Positions 1 to 7,943 of a stretch of 64,000 bases of DNA are shown piece after piece. The DNA is taken from contig NZ_PTJS01000001.1 of assembly GCF_002941025.1 (NCBI RefSeq), positions 4,650,001 to 4,714,000 of the forward strand. The letters run 5' to 3'. The first letter of the stretch is position 1, and every line of letters begins with the position of its first letter. The position numbers and the translations under genes were made by a program. The notes under the pieces are model-generated. The model saw nothing but the letters and a program-made list of their open reading frames with translations. It was not told the DNA's origin and did not search any database. The DNA is from Streptomyces sp. QL37. GTDB lineage: Bacteria; Actinomycetota; Actinomycetes; Streptomycetales; Streptomycetaceae.

Positions 1-100
1 GGCTCGGCCGGGGCGGACGCTTCGAGGAGCTCCGTCCCGGCCTTCCGGGTTGCGGGGCGGGAGGCGTGCGGCCGTGGTCGGCCGGGTCCCGGCCCGACGG

Positions 101-135
101 CGGAAGCCGGTCGGCCAGAGGCCGACCGGCTTCCG
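101..135 (-). terminator. Rho-independent-type hairpin after the M4 protease
   Basis: A perfect 16-bp stem (101-116 pairing with 120-135) with a 3-nt loop lies just downstream of the stop codon of the minus-strand protease gene. There is no clear U-tract, which is usual for Streptomyces hairpin terminators. Confidence 0.75.
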
Positions 136-147
136 TGGGTTCTGCGG

Positions 148-1725
148 TTACTTGACGTTGACGCCGGTCCAGGCGGCCTGGACGGCCGTCAGTTCGGCGC
201 TGTCGGCACCGAACAGGTCGGTGGCGGCCTTCTCGGTCGCTTCGCGGGCTCCGGCGTAGTCGGTGCTCGACGTCATGTAGACGGAGAGCGCCTTGTACCA
301 GATCTGGTAGGCCTTCTGGCGGCCGATGCCCGTGACCGTGGAGCCGTCGGCGGTCGGGGAGTCGTAGTCGACACCGTCGATGGTCTTGGCGCCGCTGCCC
401 TCGGCCAGCAGGTAGAAGAAGTGGTTGGCGACACCGGAGGAGTAGTGCACGTCGAGGTCGCCGACGCCGGAGTCCCAGTAGTCCGCCGAGCCGCCGTCCT
501 TGCTCGGCTTGTCCATGTAGCGCAGGGGGGTTCCGTCGCCGTTGATGTCGATCTTCTCGCCGATGAGGTAGTCACCGGGGTCGGTGGCGTTGTCGGCGAA
601 GAACTCCACGGAGGTGCCGAATATGTCGCTGGTCGCCTCGTTGAGGCCGCCGGACTCGCCCGCGTAGTCGAGGTTGGCGGTGGCCGCGGTCAGGCCGTGG
701 CTCATCTCGTGGCCGGCGACGTCGATCGCGGTGAGCGCGCTCTTGTCGTCGGCGCCGTCGCCGTAGGTCATGCAGAAGCAGCTGTCGTCCCAGAAGGCGT
801 TGACGTAGCCGGTGCTGAAGTGGACGCGGGAGTACGCGGCGCGGCCGTCCCCGGCTATGCCGTCGCGGCCGAGCTCGGACTTGTAGAAGTCCCAGGTCGT
901 GGCCGCGCCGTAGTGGGCGTCGACCGCCGCCGTCTGGCGGTCGTTCCCGGTGCCGTCGCCCCAGGTGTCGTCGGTGTCGGTGACGAGGTCGCCGGTGCCG
1001 GTCTGGCCCTGGGCGAGGTCGTACGTCCTGTGCCCGCCCCGGTCGCCGTCGGTCAGCTCGAAGCCCGAACCGCCCTGGGTGGTCGTGAGCGTGACCTTCC
1101 CGCTGTACTGGCTGTTCCCGGTGCCGGTCTCGACGGCCTCGTAGCTGTGCAGGCGCTCGCCGGTCGTGGCGTCGGTGATGATGTGGAGCCGGCTGGGCGT
1201 GCCGTCCTTCTGGACGCCCTTCTTGACGGTCTCGAAGGCGAGGGCGGGCTTGCCGCCGCCCGCCCAGACGACCTTGCGGGCGTCGGCCGCGGCCTTCAGC
1301 TTCGGCTGGGTCGAGGGCACGGTGATGCGGGCTTCGGTGGCCTTGTCGACGCCCTTGGAGGTGCCGTCGGCGGCGGTGTGGGTGACGAGGTCGCCGCCCA
1401 GGACCGGCAGTCCGGCGTAGGTGCGCTCGTAGCGGGTGTGGACGGTGCCGTGGGCGTCCTTGATCACGTCACGGGCGATCAGTTTCTCCTGGCCGCCGAG
1501 CCCGAGGGCCTCGGCGGCCGACGAGGCGTCGGCCTGGGCGGCCCGGAGGGCGGTGGCCCGGTGGCCGGCCGTGTTCACGCCGAGGGTGGTGGCGCCGGCG
1601 GGAGAGGCGGTGTCATCCGCGGTCCGGGAACCGGCCGTTGCCGTTCCCGTCTGGACGCCGACGACGACCATCGCGGCAACTGCGGCCAGGGCGGCGGCGC
1701 GACGGGTGTTCATGTGGGGGGTCAT
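148..1725 (-). CDS. Secreted M4-family (thermolysin-like) zinc metalloprotease
   Basis: This encodes a secreted neutral metalloendopeptidase of about 525 aa. The start at 1725 (MTPHMNTRR) is chosen because a GGAGAAG ribosome-binding site lies 1727-1735. An upstream in-frame start exists but has no such site. The N-terminus is a classic signal peptide (Arg pair, then an Ala/Val-rich core). An FTP/PepSY-like propeptide follows to about residue 210, then the M4 catalytic domain and its C-terminal helical domain. The zinc motif HEMSH (about residues 339-343) and the third-ligand motif GGLNEATSD (Glu about 363) are intact, so the enzyme should be active after autoprocessing. It probably acts on extracellular proteins for nutrient supply. 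It is monocistronic, with its own hairpin terminator. Assignment to M4 is firm; substrate is unknown. Confidence 0.93.
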   Translation of the reverse strand: MTPHMNTRRAAALAAVAAMVVVGVQTGTATAGSRTADDTASPAGATTLGVNTAGHRATALRAAQADASSAAEALGLGGQEKLIARDVIKDAHGTVHTRYERTYAGLPVLGGDLVTHTAADGTSKGVDKATEARITVPSTQPKLKAAADARKVVWAGGGKPALAFETVKKGVQKDGTPSRLHIITDATTGERLHSYEAVETGTGNSQYSGKVTLTTTQGGSGFELTDGDRGGHRTYDLAQGQTGTGDLVTDTDDTWGDGTGNDRQTAAVDAHYGAATTWDFYKSELGRDGIAGDGRAAYSRVHFSTGYVNAFWDDSCFCMTYGDGADDKSALTAIDVAGHEMSHGLTAATANLDYAGESGGLNEATSDIFGTSVEFFADNATDPGDYLIGEKIDINGDGTPLRYMDKPSKDGGSADYWDSGVGDLDVHYSSGVANHFFYLLAEGSGAKTIDGVDYDSPTADGSTVTGIGRQKAYQIWYKALSVYMTSSTDYAGAREATEKAATDLFGADSAELTAVQAAWTGVNVK

Positions 1726-1878
1726 GCCTTCTCCGTTGCTCGTTCCTGTGGGGGTTACGAGCGGAGAGGGTGCCACCGAATGAGCAGTTTTGACGGGACG
1801 CCGACAATTACCTCACAAGTTTTTGACCAGTTCTTGTCCGGCTGAGGTGTGTTCGTGTCCGCTATGTGAAGCGGACGC

Positions 1879-1920
1879 ACGGGAGCCCCCGGCCGACCTG
1901 GGTCGGGCGGGGGCTCCCGT
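1879..1920 (-). terminator. Hairpin terminator after the TerD gene
   Basis: A 20-bp stem with one mismatch (1879-1898 with 1901-1920) and a 2-nt loop lies 17 bp beyond the TerD stop codon, between it and the protease promoter region. Confidence 0.75.
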
Positions 1921-1936
1921 GGGGAAGTCGTCTACG

Positions 1937-2512
1937 TCAGAGGTTGACGCCGAAGTCCTGGGCGATGCCGCGCAGGCCCGAGGCGTAGCCCTGGCCGACG
2001 GCGCGGAACTTCCACTCGGCGCCGTTGCGGTAGAGCTCGCCGAAGACCATGGCGGTCTCGGTGGCGGCGTCCTCGCTCAGGTCGTAGCGGGCGATCTCGG
2101 TGCCGCCGGCCTGGTTGATGATGCGGATGAAGGCGTTCCGCACCTGGCCGAAGTTCTGGCTGCGCGCCTCGGCGTCGTAGATGGAGACCGGGAAGACGAT
2201 CTTGTCGATGTCCGCCGGGAGGCCCGCGAGGTTGACGTTGATCTGCTCGTCGTCGCCCTCGCCCTGACCCGTGACGTTGTCACCGGTGTGGACGATGGTC
2301 TGGTCCGGCGTCGCCTTGTTGTTGAAGAAGACGAAGTGGCCGTCGGAGAAGACCTTGCCGGCGGTGTTGACCGCGATCGCCGAGGCGTCGAGGTCGAAGT
2401 CGGTGCCGGTGGTGGTGCGGACGTCCCAGCCGAGGCCGACCGTGACGGCGGTCAGGCCCGGGGCCTCCTTGGTGAGCGAGACGTTGCCGCCCTTGGACAG
2501 GCTTACAGCCAT
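1937..2512 (-). CDS. TerD-family calcium-binding stress protein
   Basis: This 191-aa protein has the full length and conserved start of TerD/CABP proteins ([13 protein letters not shown]). It carries the acidic calcium-binding stretch [15 protein letters not shown] near residues 35-50 and a second Asp-rich segment around [14 protein letters not shown]. TerD-domain proteins are cytosolic, bind Ca2+ and are linked to tellurite and general stress tolerance. Streptomyces carry many paralogues affecting development. The gene is monocistronic, preceded by about 170 bp of non-coding DNA and followed by a strong hairpin. Family is certain; a specific tellurite role is not shown here, since no other ter genes are adjacent. 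Confidence 0.92.
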   Translation of the reverse strand: MAVSLSKGGNVSLTKEAPGLTAVTVGLGWDVRTTTGTDFDLDASAIAVNTAGKVFSDGHFVFFNNKATPDQTIVHTGDNVTGQGEGDDEQINVNLAGLPADIDKIVFPVSIYDAEARSQNFGQVRNAFIRIINQAGGTEIARYDLSEDAATETAMVFGELYRNGAEWKFRAVGQGYASGLRGIAQDFGVNL

Positions 2513-2684
2513 GGGAAGTCCCTTTCCTCGTCGTGTGCGGGCTTCGTGCCATCACGAAAGCTACCGTCACCCGTCCTAACGCAGACAAGAGACCACGAGG
2601 TTCCTGTTCCCTTTACTTTCTTTGCCGAACTTCTGGCCGAACGCTCGCAAAACAAGGTGACGAACCGGTCGTACGCCGGGGAAC

Positions 2685-3119
2685 ATGGGTGTCATGTCCG
2701 GGCCCTATGTCATCCGCGGTTCGGTCTCCCTGCCGGAGGCCGAACTCATGTGGCGTTTCTCGCGGTCCTCCGGGCCCGGCGGGCAGCACGTCAACACGAG
2801 CGACTCCCAGGTGGAGCTCCGCTTCGACCTCGCCGCGACCGAGGCCCTGCCCGAGGTGTGGAAGGCCCGGGCCCTCGAACGCCTGGCGAGCCGGCTGGTC
2901 GGCGGCGTCGTGTCCGTACGCTCCTCGGAGCACCGCTCCCAGTGGCGCAACCGCGAGACGGCGGCCGTGCGGCTCGCGGCGCTCCTGGCGGAGGCGACGG
3001 CCCCGCCGCCCAAGCCGCGCCTCAAGAAGAAGATTCCGCGCGGCATCAACGAGCGCAGGCTGCGCGAGAAGAAGCAGCGGGGCGACACGAAGCGTGGGCG
3101 CTCCGGGCGCGACTGGTGA
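2685..3119 (+). CDS. ArfB/YaeJ-like GGQ peptidyl-tRNA hydrolase (ribosome rescue)
   Basis: This 144-aa (141 if the ATG at 2694 is used) stand-alone release-factor domain carries SGPGGQHVNTSDS; the GGQ motif is the catalytic loop that hydrolyses peptidyl-tRNA. There are no codon-recognition domains. The C-terminus is a basic tail (KPRLKKKIPRG..KKQRGDTKRGRS), the feature by which ArfB probes the empty mRNA channel of stalled ribosomes. A GGGG sequence lies just before 2685. It diverges from TerD and converges on the flavin reductase gene. It should rescue non-stop ribosomes independently of tmRNA. Confidence 0.9.
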   Translation: MGVMSGPYVIRGSVSLPEAELMWRFSRSSGPGGQHVNTSDSQVELRFDLAATEALPEVWKARALERLASRLVGGVVSVRSSEHRSQWRNRETAAVRLAALLAEATAPPPKPRLKKKIPRGINERRLREKKQRGDTKRGRSGRDW

Positions 3120-3150
3120 CGGGCCGCGCGGAGCCCCGCGGGCGGGCCGG

Positions 3151-3723
3151 TCAGCCGAGCTGCCGGTAGCGGCCCTTGAAGTACGTCAGCGGCTCTCCGT
3201 CCGCGCTCGGCAGCGAAGCCGTCAGCACCCTGCCGATCACCAGCGTGTGATCCCCGGCCAGGACGCGCTGCTCCGTGCGGCACTCCAGGGTGGCCAGCGC
3301 CCCCTCCACCAGGTAGGCCTCCGTGACCTCGCCCCGTATGCAGGGGATGTTCTCGAACAGCAGCCGGTCGCTGATGCGCCCCTTCATGGCGAACCGCCCG
3401 GCGATGCTCCGCTGGTTCTCCGCGAGCACCGACACCGCCCACTGCGGCTGCTCGGCCAGCAGGTCGTCCATCCGTGAGTCGTTGCGCAGGCTCACCATGA
3501 CCAGCGGCGGGTCCAGGGACACCGACATGAAGGCCGTCGCCGTCATCCCGACGTCCTCGCCCCGGCCGTCCTCGTCCAGCGGCGGCTCCTGGGCGGTGAT
3601 CAGCACCACGCCCGCGGCCAGTCGGGACAGGGCGGCTCGGAATTCGTCGTTGCTCACCCCTTCAGCATGGGGGACGGCTTCGGGGCGCGGGGCGGGGGGA
3701 GTCTTCTGCAGCACAGGGGGCAC
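3151..3723 (-). CDS. Flavin reductase-like FMN-binding protein
   Basis: A 190-aa protein of the flavin-reductase-like split-barrel family. FRAALSRLAAGVVLITA is the typical opening, and TAFMSVSLDPPLVMVSL followed by FAVSVL-type strands (here WAVSVLAENQ) is the FMN-binding signature. Such proteins supply reduced FMN to two-component monooxygenases or act as small NAD(P)H:flavin oxidoreductases. No monooxygenase gene lies next to it. The GTG at 3723 is the longest start. A GTG at 3657 (VSNDEF) is equally plausible because residues 1-22 are Pro/Ala-rich and not family-like. Confidence 0.85.
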   Translation of the reverse strand: MPPVLQKTPPAPRPEAVPHAEGVSNDEFRAALSRLAAGVVLITAQEPPLDEDGRGEDVGMTATAFMSVSLDPPLVMVSLRNDSRMDDLLAEQPQWAVSVLAENQRSIAGRFAMKGRISDRLLFENIPCIRGEVTEAYLVEGALATLECRTEQRVLAGDHTLVIGRVLTASLPSADGEPLTYFKGRYRQLG

Positions 3724-3861
3724 GCTAGTGCCGCGGTGCGCCCCGTCGCATCGGGCCAGGGGACCAGTCGGGTCCTAGGACCACCGCCCCAGGTGTGCCG
3801 ATTTGCGTTCGGCAAATAAAAGGAGTCCCCGGCTGCGCCCCGGGCAGCCTTTACCATCTGT

Positions 3862-3877
3862 TGTGACTTGAGTCACA
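3862..3877 (+). promoter_or_regulatory. Crp-type operator upstream of cdgB
   Basis: TGTGACTTGAGTCACA is a perfect 7-bp inverted repeat around TG. It fits both the classic TGTGA-N6-TCACA site and the published Streptomyces Crp core GTG-N6-GNCAC. It lies about 130 bp before the cyclase start. Confidence 0.7.
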
Positions 3878-3892
3878 GAGAGCAATATTTGT

Positions 3893-3906
3893 TGACCCTG
3901 TGTACC
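3893..3906 (+). promoter_or_regulatory. BldD box upstream of cdgB
   Basis: TGACCCTGTGTACC matches the BldD consensus tnACnC(A/T)GnGTnAn at nearly every fixed position. cdgB is a known BldD target in S. coelicolor, so this is the expected repressor site, here 100 bp ahead of the ATG and 15 bp after the Crp-like site. Confidence 0.75.
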
Positions 3907-4004
3907 GGGTGCACAGCTCACTGTGATTCAGTGGCCGGGACAGTGCAACAAGTACGTCGATATGAAACCTGGAGTTGCTGTCGAGGTCTCAGGGAGTGCG
4001 AGCA

Positions 4005-5657
4005 ATGGAGGCCGAGTCGGAGCCGTACGTCCGCCTTGCGACCATGCGGCAGTTGCACCAGGCCGTCGCTGATCTCAATACGGCGCGGAGCCTGGCGGAC
4101 ACGCTTCAGTCCGTGGCCGACGGCATCGTCACCGGTCTCGGTTACGAGCTGGGCTGCGTGAACCTCGTCCGCCCCGACGGCGACCTCGTGGTCGCCGCGT
4201 TCGCCGGCAACAGCGCCGCGGAAGCCCTGATCACCGGCCGTGTCGGCTCCCGTGAGTCCTGGGAGCGCAGGCTGTCGATGGGCGAGGCCTGGGACGAGCT
4301 CCGGTTCATACCCCACACCGAGGGCTGGGTGCTCCTCGACGACGACGTACCGCAGTGGCACACCGAGGGGCCCGAGCCCCGCTTCGAGGACGAGTGGCAC
4401 CCCCTGGACCGCCTCTACGCCCCGATGTACGCCTCCGGCGGAGGTCTGGACCTCCTGGGGGTCATCTCGGTCGACAGGCCGCGCAACGGCCGCCGCCCCG
4501 GCGCCTGGGGCCGTGAGGCCCTCCAGATGTACGCCTCCCAAGCGGCCATTGCGATCAGTAACGCTCGCCTCCGAGCAAACATGCAGCGGGCACTGGTCAG
4601 GCTCGAACGCGAACAGCAGGCGCTGCGCGCCAGCGAGGAATCCTTCCGCCAGGCGTTCGAGTACGCCCCCAGCGGCATGGCCATCGCCGAGATGGGCGGA
4701 GACCAGCACGGCAGGTTGCTGCGCACCAACGACGCGCTCTGCCGGCTCCTGGGACGCCCCGCGTCCGTCCTGCGCCGCTACTCCTTCGCCGACCTCGTCC
4801 ATCCCGAGGACATCGGGACCCTGCTCCGTACGTCGGCCGAGGGGGGAAGGGCGGAGCTGCGGCTCGGGCGCAGGGACGGCACGTATCTCTGGGTCTCGCT
4901 GCGCAACTCCGTCGTCGCCGACACCACCGACGGGCCGCGTTTCCTGCTCACCCATGTCGAGGACATCGAGGAGCGCAAGCGCAACGAGCTGAATCTCGCG
5001 CACCGTGCCTCGCACGACGCGCTCACCGGTCTGCCCAACAGCGCCGAGCTGCGCTCCCGGCTCGGCGCGCGGCTGTGTGAGAGGCCTCACTCGGTCACCT
5101 CCAGCGCGATCGAGGCGCTGGACGCGGCCTACGGCGACGTCGAGAGCGCGGTGCACGGCTACCGGGCGGACGGCTACGAGGGGGAGATCGCCCCGGGCGT
5201 CGGCCCCTACGACCACCATGTGCACATCGTGGCGCCCGACCCGGACCGCGACGACGGCACCAAGGGGCTCGCGGTGCTCTTCTGCGACCTGGACGGCTTC
5301 AAGTCCATCAACGACCGCTTCGGGCATCACGCGGGTGACGCGGTTCTCATCGAGGTCGCCCGGCGGCTCACGACCTGCGTACGGGACGGTGACACGGTCG
5401 CGCGGCTCGGGGGTGACGAATTCGTCGTCCTCGCGGACGGTCTCGGGGCCGCAGATGCCGCGGATCTGGCCGTACGCTTGCGTAACGCCATCATTCCGCC
5501 CATCCGGGTGGACGGCCGGGCAGTCAGGGTCGGGGCGAGTTTCGGTATCGGCTGGGCCGAGTGCGGCATGACCGAGGAAGAGGTCCTGCACTCCGCCGAC
5601 CAGCGGATGTATGTGGAGAAGCGGTCCCGATCGAAGGTTCACCGCAGAGCCGGCTGA
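4005..5657 (+). CDS. cdgB: GAF-PAS-GGDEF diguanylate cyclase, CdgB-like
   Basis: This 550-aa cytosolic enzyme makes c-di-GMP from two GTP. The order is a GAF-like domain (about residues 20-190), a PAS/PAC domain (about 220-325) and GGDEF (about 335-545). The active-site RLGGDEF is intact. An RDGD allosteric I-site sits five residues before GGDEF, so product inhibition is expected. The ATG at 4005 (MEAESEPYV) has AGGGAG 8 nt upstream; the TTG 30 nt earlier does not. An unusual ~55-residue acidic/His-containing insertion (roughly DAAYGDVESAVHGY to DDGTKG) splits the start of the GGDEF domain. The domain order, starting sequence and promoter elements match CdgB of S. coelicolor, which feeds the c-di-GMP pool that controls BldD. 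Confidence 0.92.
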   Translation: MEAESEPYVRLATMRQLHQAVADLNTARSLADTLQSVADGIVTGLGYELGCVNLVRPDGDLVVAAFAGNSAAEALITGRVGSRESWERRLSMGEAWDELRFIPHTEGWVLLDDDVPQWHTEGPEPRFEDEWHPLDRLYAPMYASGGGLDLLGVISVDRPRNGRRPGAWGREALQMYASQAAIAISNARLRANMQRALVRLEREQQALRASEESFRQAFEYAPSGMAIAEMGGDQHGRLLRTNDALCRLLGRPASVLRRYSFADLVHPEDIGTLLRTSAEGGRAELRLGRRDGTYLWVSLRNSVVADTTDGPRFLLTHVEDIEERKRNELNLAHRASHDALTGLPNSAELRSRLGARLCERPHSVTSSAIEALDAAYGDVESAVHGYRADGYEGEIAPGVGPYDHHVHIVAPDPDRDDGTKGLAVLFCDLDGFKSINDRFGHHAGDAVLIEVARRLTTCVRDGDTVARLGGDEFVVLADGLGAADAADLAVRLRNAIIPPIRVDGRAVRVGASFGIGWAECGMTEEEVLHSADQRMYVEKRSRSKVHRRAG

Positions 5658-5789
5658 CGTTCACGCCCTGGCTGTCCCCGTACACCGCCCGGTTTTCCGG
5701 GGGACCGAGAGCAATTCGACGCGTGCTCCGTTCGGGGTAGGCTCGGCCGGTCGGCGACGGCTGGCGACATGGTGAGGAGTGACCCAGGG

Positions 5790-6758
5790 ATGACGGCCGG
5801 AAACAACGGCGCGAGCAAGCCCGAGGACGACGATCCGTTCGGCTATCTGTACGAGGACGGGCGGGCGGCAGGCGCACAGCCGCCCGGGCAGGGTGGATAC
5901 GGCTACCCCGGTCCGGCCGCGCAGCCCGGTGTGCCCAGAACGTCGTACAACCAGGTGCGGACGGTCGGTGAGCGCCAGTACGGGCAGGTGCCGCCGCAGC
6001 AGGCGTACGGTCAGCAGCCCCCGCCGCAGTACGGCCAGCCGAACCCGCAGTACGCGGCGCCGGAGACCTACCCCGGCGGCGCGGTGACCGCGCAGCACGG
6101 GTCGGTGCCGGGCGGTAACGGCGGTCCCGGTCGTGGGGGCCCCAACACCAAGGCGCTGCTCATCGCGGCCGTCGCGGTGGTCGCGGTCGTGCTCATCGGC
6201 ATCGGCGCGGCGCTGATGACCGGCGACGACAGCGACGGGAAGAAGGACGAGGCCGGGTCGTCGGCGGGTCCGGCCGACGAGGTCGAGGACTCCCCGAAGC
6301 CCGAGAAGTCCGCGAAGCCGTCCAAGGAGTCCGTCGACCTGCCCGAGCAGGACGCGGCGACGCTGACGCTCGGGGGCACGGCCTCCCTGGACAACACCGT
6401 CAAGGGTGCCAAGAGCGCGAACGGCCAGTACATCAGCCTCAACGAGGTCGGCCGGTCGGCCACCTGGACGGTCGATGTGCCCGAGAGCGGTGAATACACG
6501 CTGTTCGTGACGTACGGCGTGCCCGGCAAGGACGCCAAGGCGTCCCTGACGGTCAACGACGAGGACCCCCGCTCCATCAACATGAAGAACTTCGCGAACG
6601 CCGCGGAGGGCGACCTGGAGAAGGGCTGGACCAGGACGTACGCCTGGGTCCAGCTGGAGAAGGGGTCGAACTCGCTGATGCTCTCGTGCAACGAGGGCGA
6701 CTCGTGCGACGCCAACCTCGACCAGCTGTCGCTGAAGTCGGGTCACGTCCAGAACTGA
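5790..6758 (+). CDS. Membrane-anchored protein with extracytoplasmic CBM-like beta-sandwich domain
   Basis: A 322-aa bitopic protein. The first ~105 residues are a Gln/Pro/Gly/Tyr-rich disordered cytosolic arm with QYG and PQQAYGQQP repeats. One membrane helix (ALLIAAVAVVAVVLIGIGAALM) follows, then an acidic Lys/Glu/Ser linker and a C-terminal ~135-residue beta-sandwich beginning ATLTLGGTASLDNTV and ending NLDQLSLKSG. This end resembles CBM35/CBM6-type carbohydrate-binding modules (GSNSLMLSCNEG, DANLDQLSL). It could bind cell-wall or extracellular glycans. No enzyme domain is present. Start at 5790 is preferred over the ATG at 5769. Function is inferred only from architecture. Confidence 0.75.
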   Translation: MTAGNNGASKPEDDDPFGYLYEDGRAAGAQPPGQGGYGYPGPAAQPGVPRTSYNQVRTVGERQYGQVPPQQAYGQQPPPQYGQPNPQYAAPETYPGGAVTAQHGSVPGGNGGPGRGGPNTKALLIAAVAVVAVVLIGIGAALMTGDDSDGKKDEAGSSAGPADEVEDSPKPEKSAKPSKESVDLPEQDAATLTLGGTASLDNTVKGAKSANGQYISLNEVGRSATWTVDVPESGEYTLFVTYGVPGKDAKASLTVNDEDPRSINMKNFANAAEGDLEKGWTRTYAWVQLEKGSNSLMLSCNEGDSCDANLDQLSLKSGHVQN

Positions 6759-6849
6759 TCCGCCGCTCAGGAAACGCTCAGGAAGCCAGCACCACCGTCG
6801 TCCCGGTCATCGCCCAGCGAGCCGGGACGCGGTCGTTCCCGGGGACCTC

Positions 6850-7782
6850 TCAGGCCGCCGGCGCGTGCTGTTCGACGGCGACGCGGGTCATCAGGTCCTC
6901 GTAGGCCGCGCGGTCGAACTCGCCGGCCGCCGGAGCCAGGACCGTCGCCGTGGACAGGGCCACCGCGCGCGTCAGCCGGTCCCGCCAGCCCAGCCCTTCG
7001 GCGAGGGCGGACAGCAGCCCGGCCACGGCGGAGTCACCCGCGCCCGTCGGGTTGCCCCGTACGGCGGTCGGCGGTGCGGCCCGCCAGACGCCGTCGGGGG
7101 TGACGGCGAGGAGTCCGTCCGCGCCGAGCGACGCGACGACGCTGTGCGCGCCCCGGCGGCGCGCGTCGCGGGTGGCGCGCAGGGGTTCGCGGGCGCCGGT
7201 GAGCCGGGCGAGCTCGTCGGCGTTCGGCTTGACGAGGTCGGGGCGGGCAGCGATGCCGCGCCGCAGGGGTTCGCCGTCGGTGTCCAGGAGCACGGGTACG
7301 CCGGCCGCGCGGGCGAGCCGTACGAGTTCCGCGTACGCGCCGACATGGATGCCGGGGGGCAGGCTGCCGCAGAGGGCGACGGCCGCGGCCCCGGGGAGCA
7401 GCTCTCCGAACGTGCCGAGGAAGGCCGCCCATTCACCGGCCCCGATGTGCGGGCCCGGCTCGTTGAGCTGGGTGGTGTCGCCGCTGGAGCGGTCGACGAC
7501 GGCGAGGGTGCGGCGGGTGTTACCGGCGACGGGGACGAGCGCGTCGGTGGGGCGGTGGGGGAGCGCGCCGAGGAGTTCGCGCAGGACAGCTCCGGTGGCG
7601 CCGCCGGCGAAGCCGGTCACCACGGTGTCGTGGCCGAGCGCGGAGAGCACCCGGGCCACGTTGACGCCCTTGCCGCCGGGGCGCTCGGTCACCTCGTCGA
7701 CGCGGTGGCTGGTGTGCGGGGCGAGGGCGGGGACGGCGTAGGTCAGGTCGAGTGCCGTGTTCAGTGTGACGGTCAGTATCAC
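6850..7782 (-). CDS. PfkB-family hexose-phosphate kinase (1-phosphofructokinase/tagatose-6-P kinase type)
   Basis: A 310-aa ribokinase-fold sugar kinase. RPGGKGVNVARVLSALG near residue 35 is the PfkB signature 1, and GNPTGAGDSAVAGLLSALAEG near residue 245 is signature 2 with the catalytic Asp in GAGD. The start MILTVTLNTALDLTY is typical of the 1-phosphofructokinase/tagatose-6-phosphate kinase subgroup (LacC/FruK). It lies just downstream of nagA on the same strand, but a hairpin at 7861-7906 separates them. It may phosphorylate a sugar phosphate from amino-sugar catabolism; exact substrate cannot be read from sequence. Confidence 0.88.
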   Translation of the reverse strand: MILTVTLNTALDLTYAVPALAPHTSHRVDEVTERPGGKGVNVARVLSALGHDTVVTGFAGGATGAVLRELLGALPHRPTDALVPVAGNTRRTLAVVDRSSGDTTQLNEPGPHIGAGEWAAFLGTFGELLPGAAAVALCGSLPPGIHVGAYAELVRLARAAGVPVLLDTDGEPLRRGIAARPDLVKPNADELARLTGAREPLRATRDARRRGAHSVVASLGADGLLAVTPDGVWRAAPPTAVRGNPTGAGDSAVAGLLSALAEGLGWRDRLTRAVALSTATVLAPAAGEFDRAAYEDLMTRVAVEQHAPAA

Positions 7783-7860
7783 CTGTACCGGCCCCCGGTT
7801 CCTTGGTCGTCCGTGCTCACGCGCCGTCTCCCTGCGGCGCCGTCCCTGGTGATCATGCCA

Positions 7861-7906
7861 AAGAGGCGGCGGTCGTCCCAGGTTTCCGGGACAACCGCCG
7901 TCTCTT
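7861..7906 (-). terminator. Hairpin terminator after nagA
   Basis: A 19-bp stem with mismatches (7861-7879 with 7888-7906) around an 8-nt loop lies 38 bp past the nagA stop codon, followed on the minus strand by TTTGGC. Confidence 0.75.
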
Positions 7907-7943
7907 CGTTACGTGTTCAATCGCCCGTCGGCCGGCCGGGCGG

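Noticed and set aside
421..1845. Long plus-strand open frame over the M4 protease
   Set aside because: It is antisense to a gene with full catalytic motifs and shows no family resemblance; GC-rich DNA gives such frames.
3975..4004. TTG start of the diguanylate cyclase
   Set aside because: The ATG at 4005 has a better ribosome-binding site and the known CdgB N-terminus.
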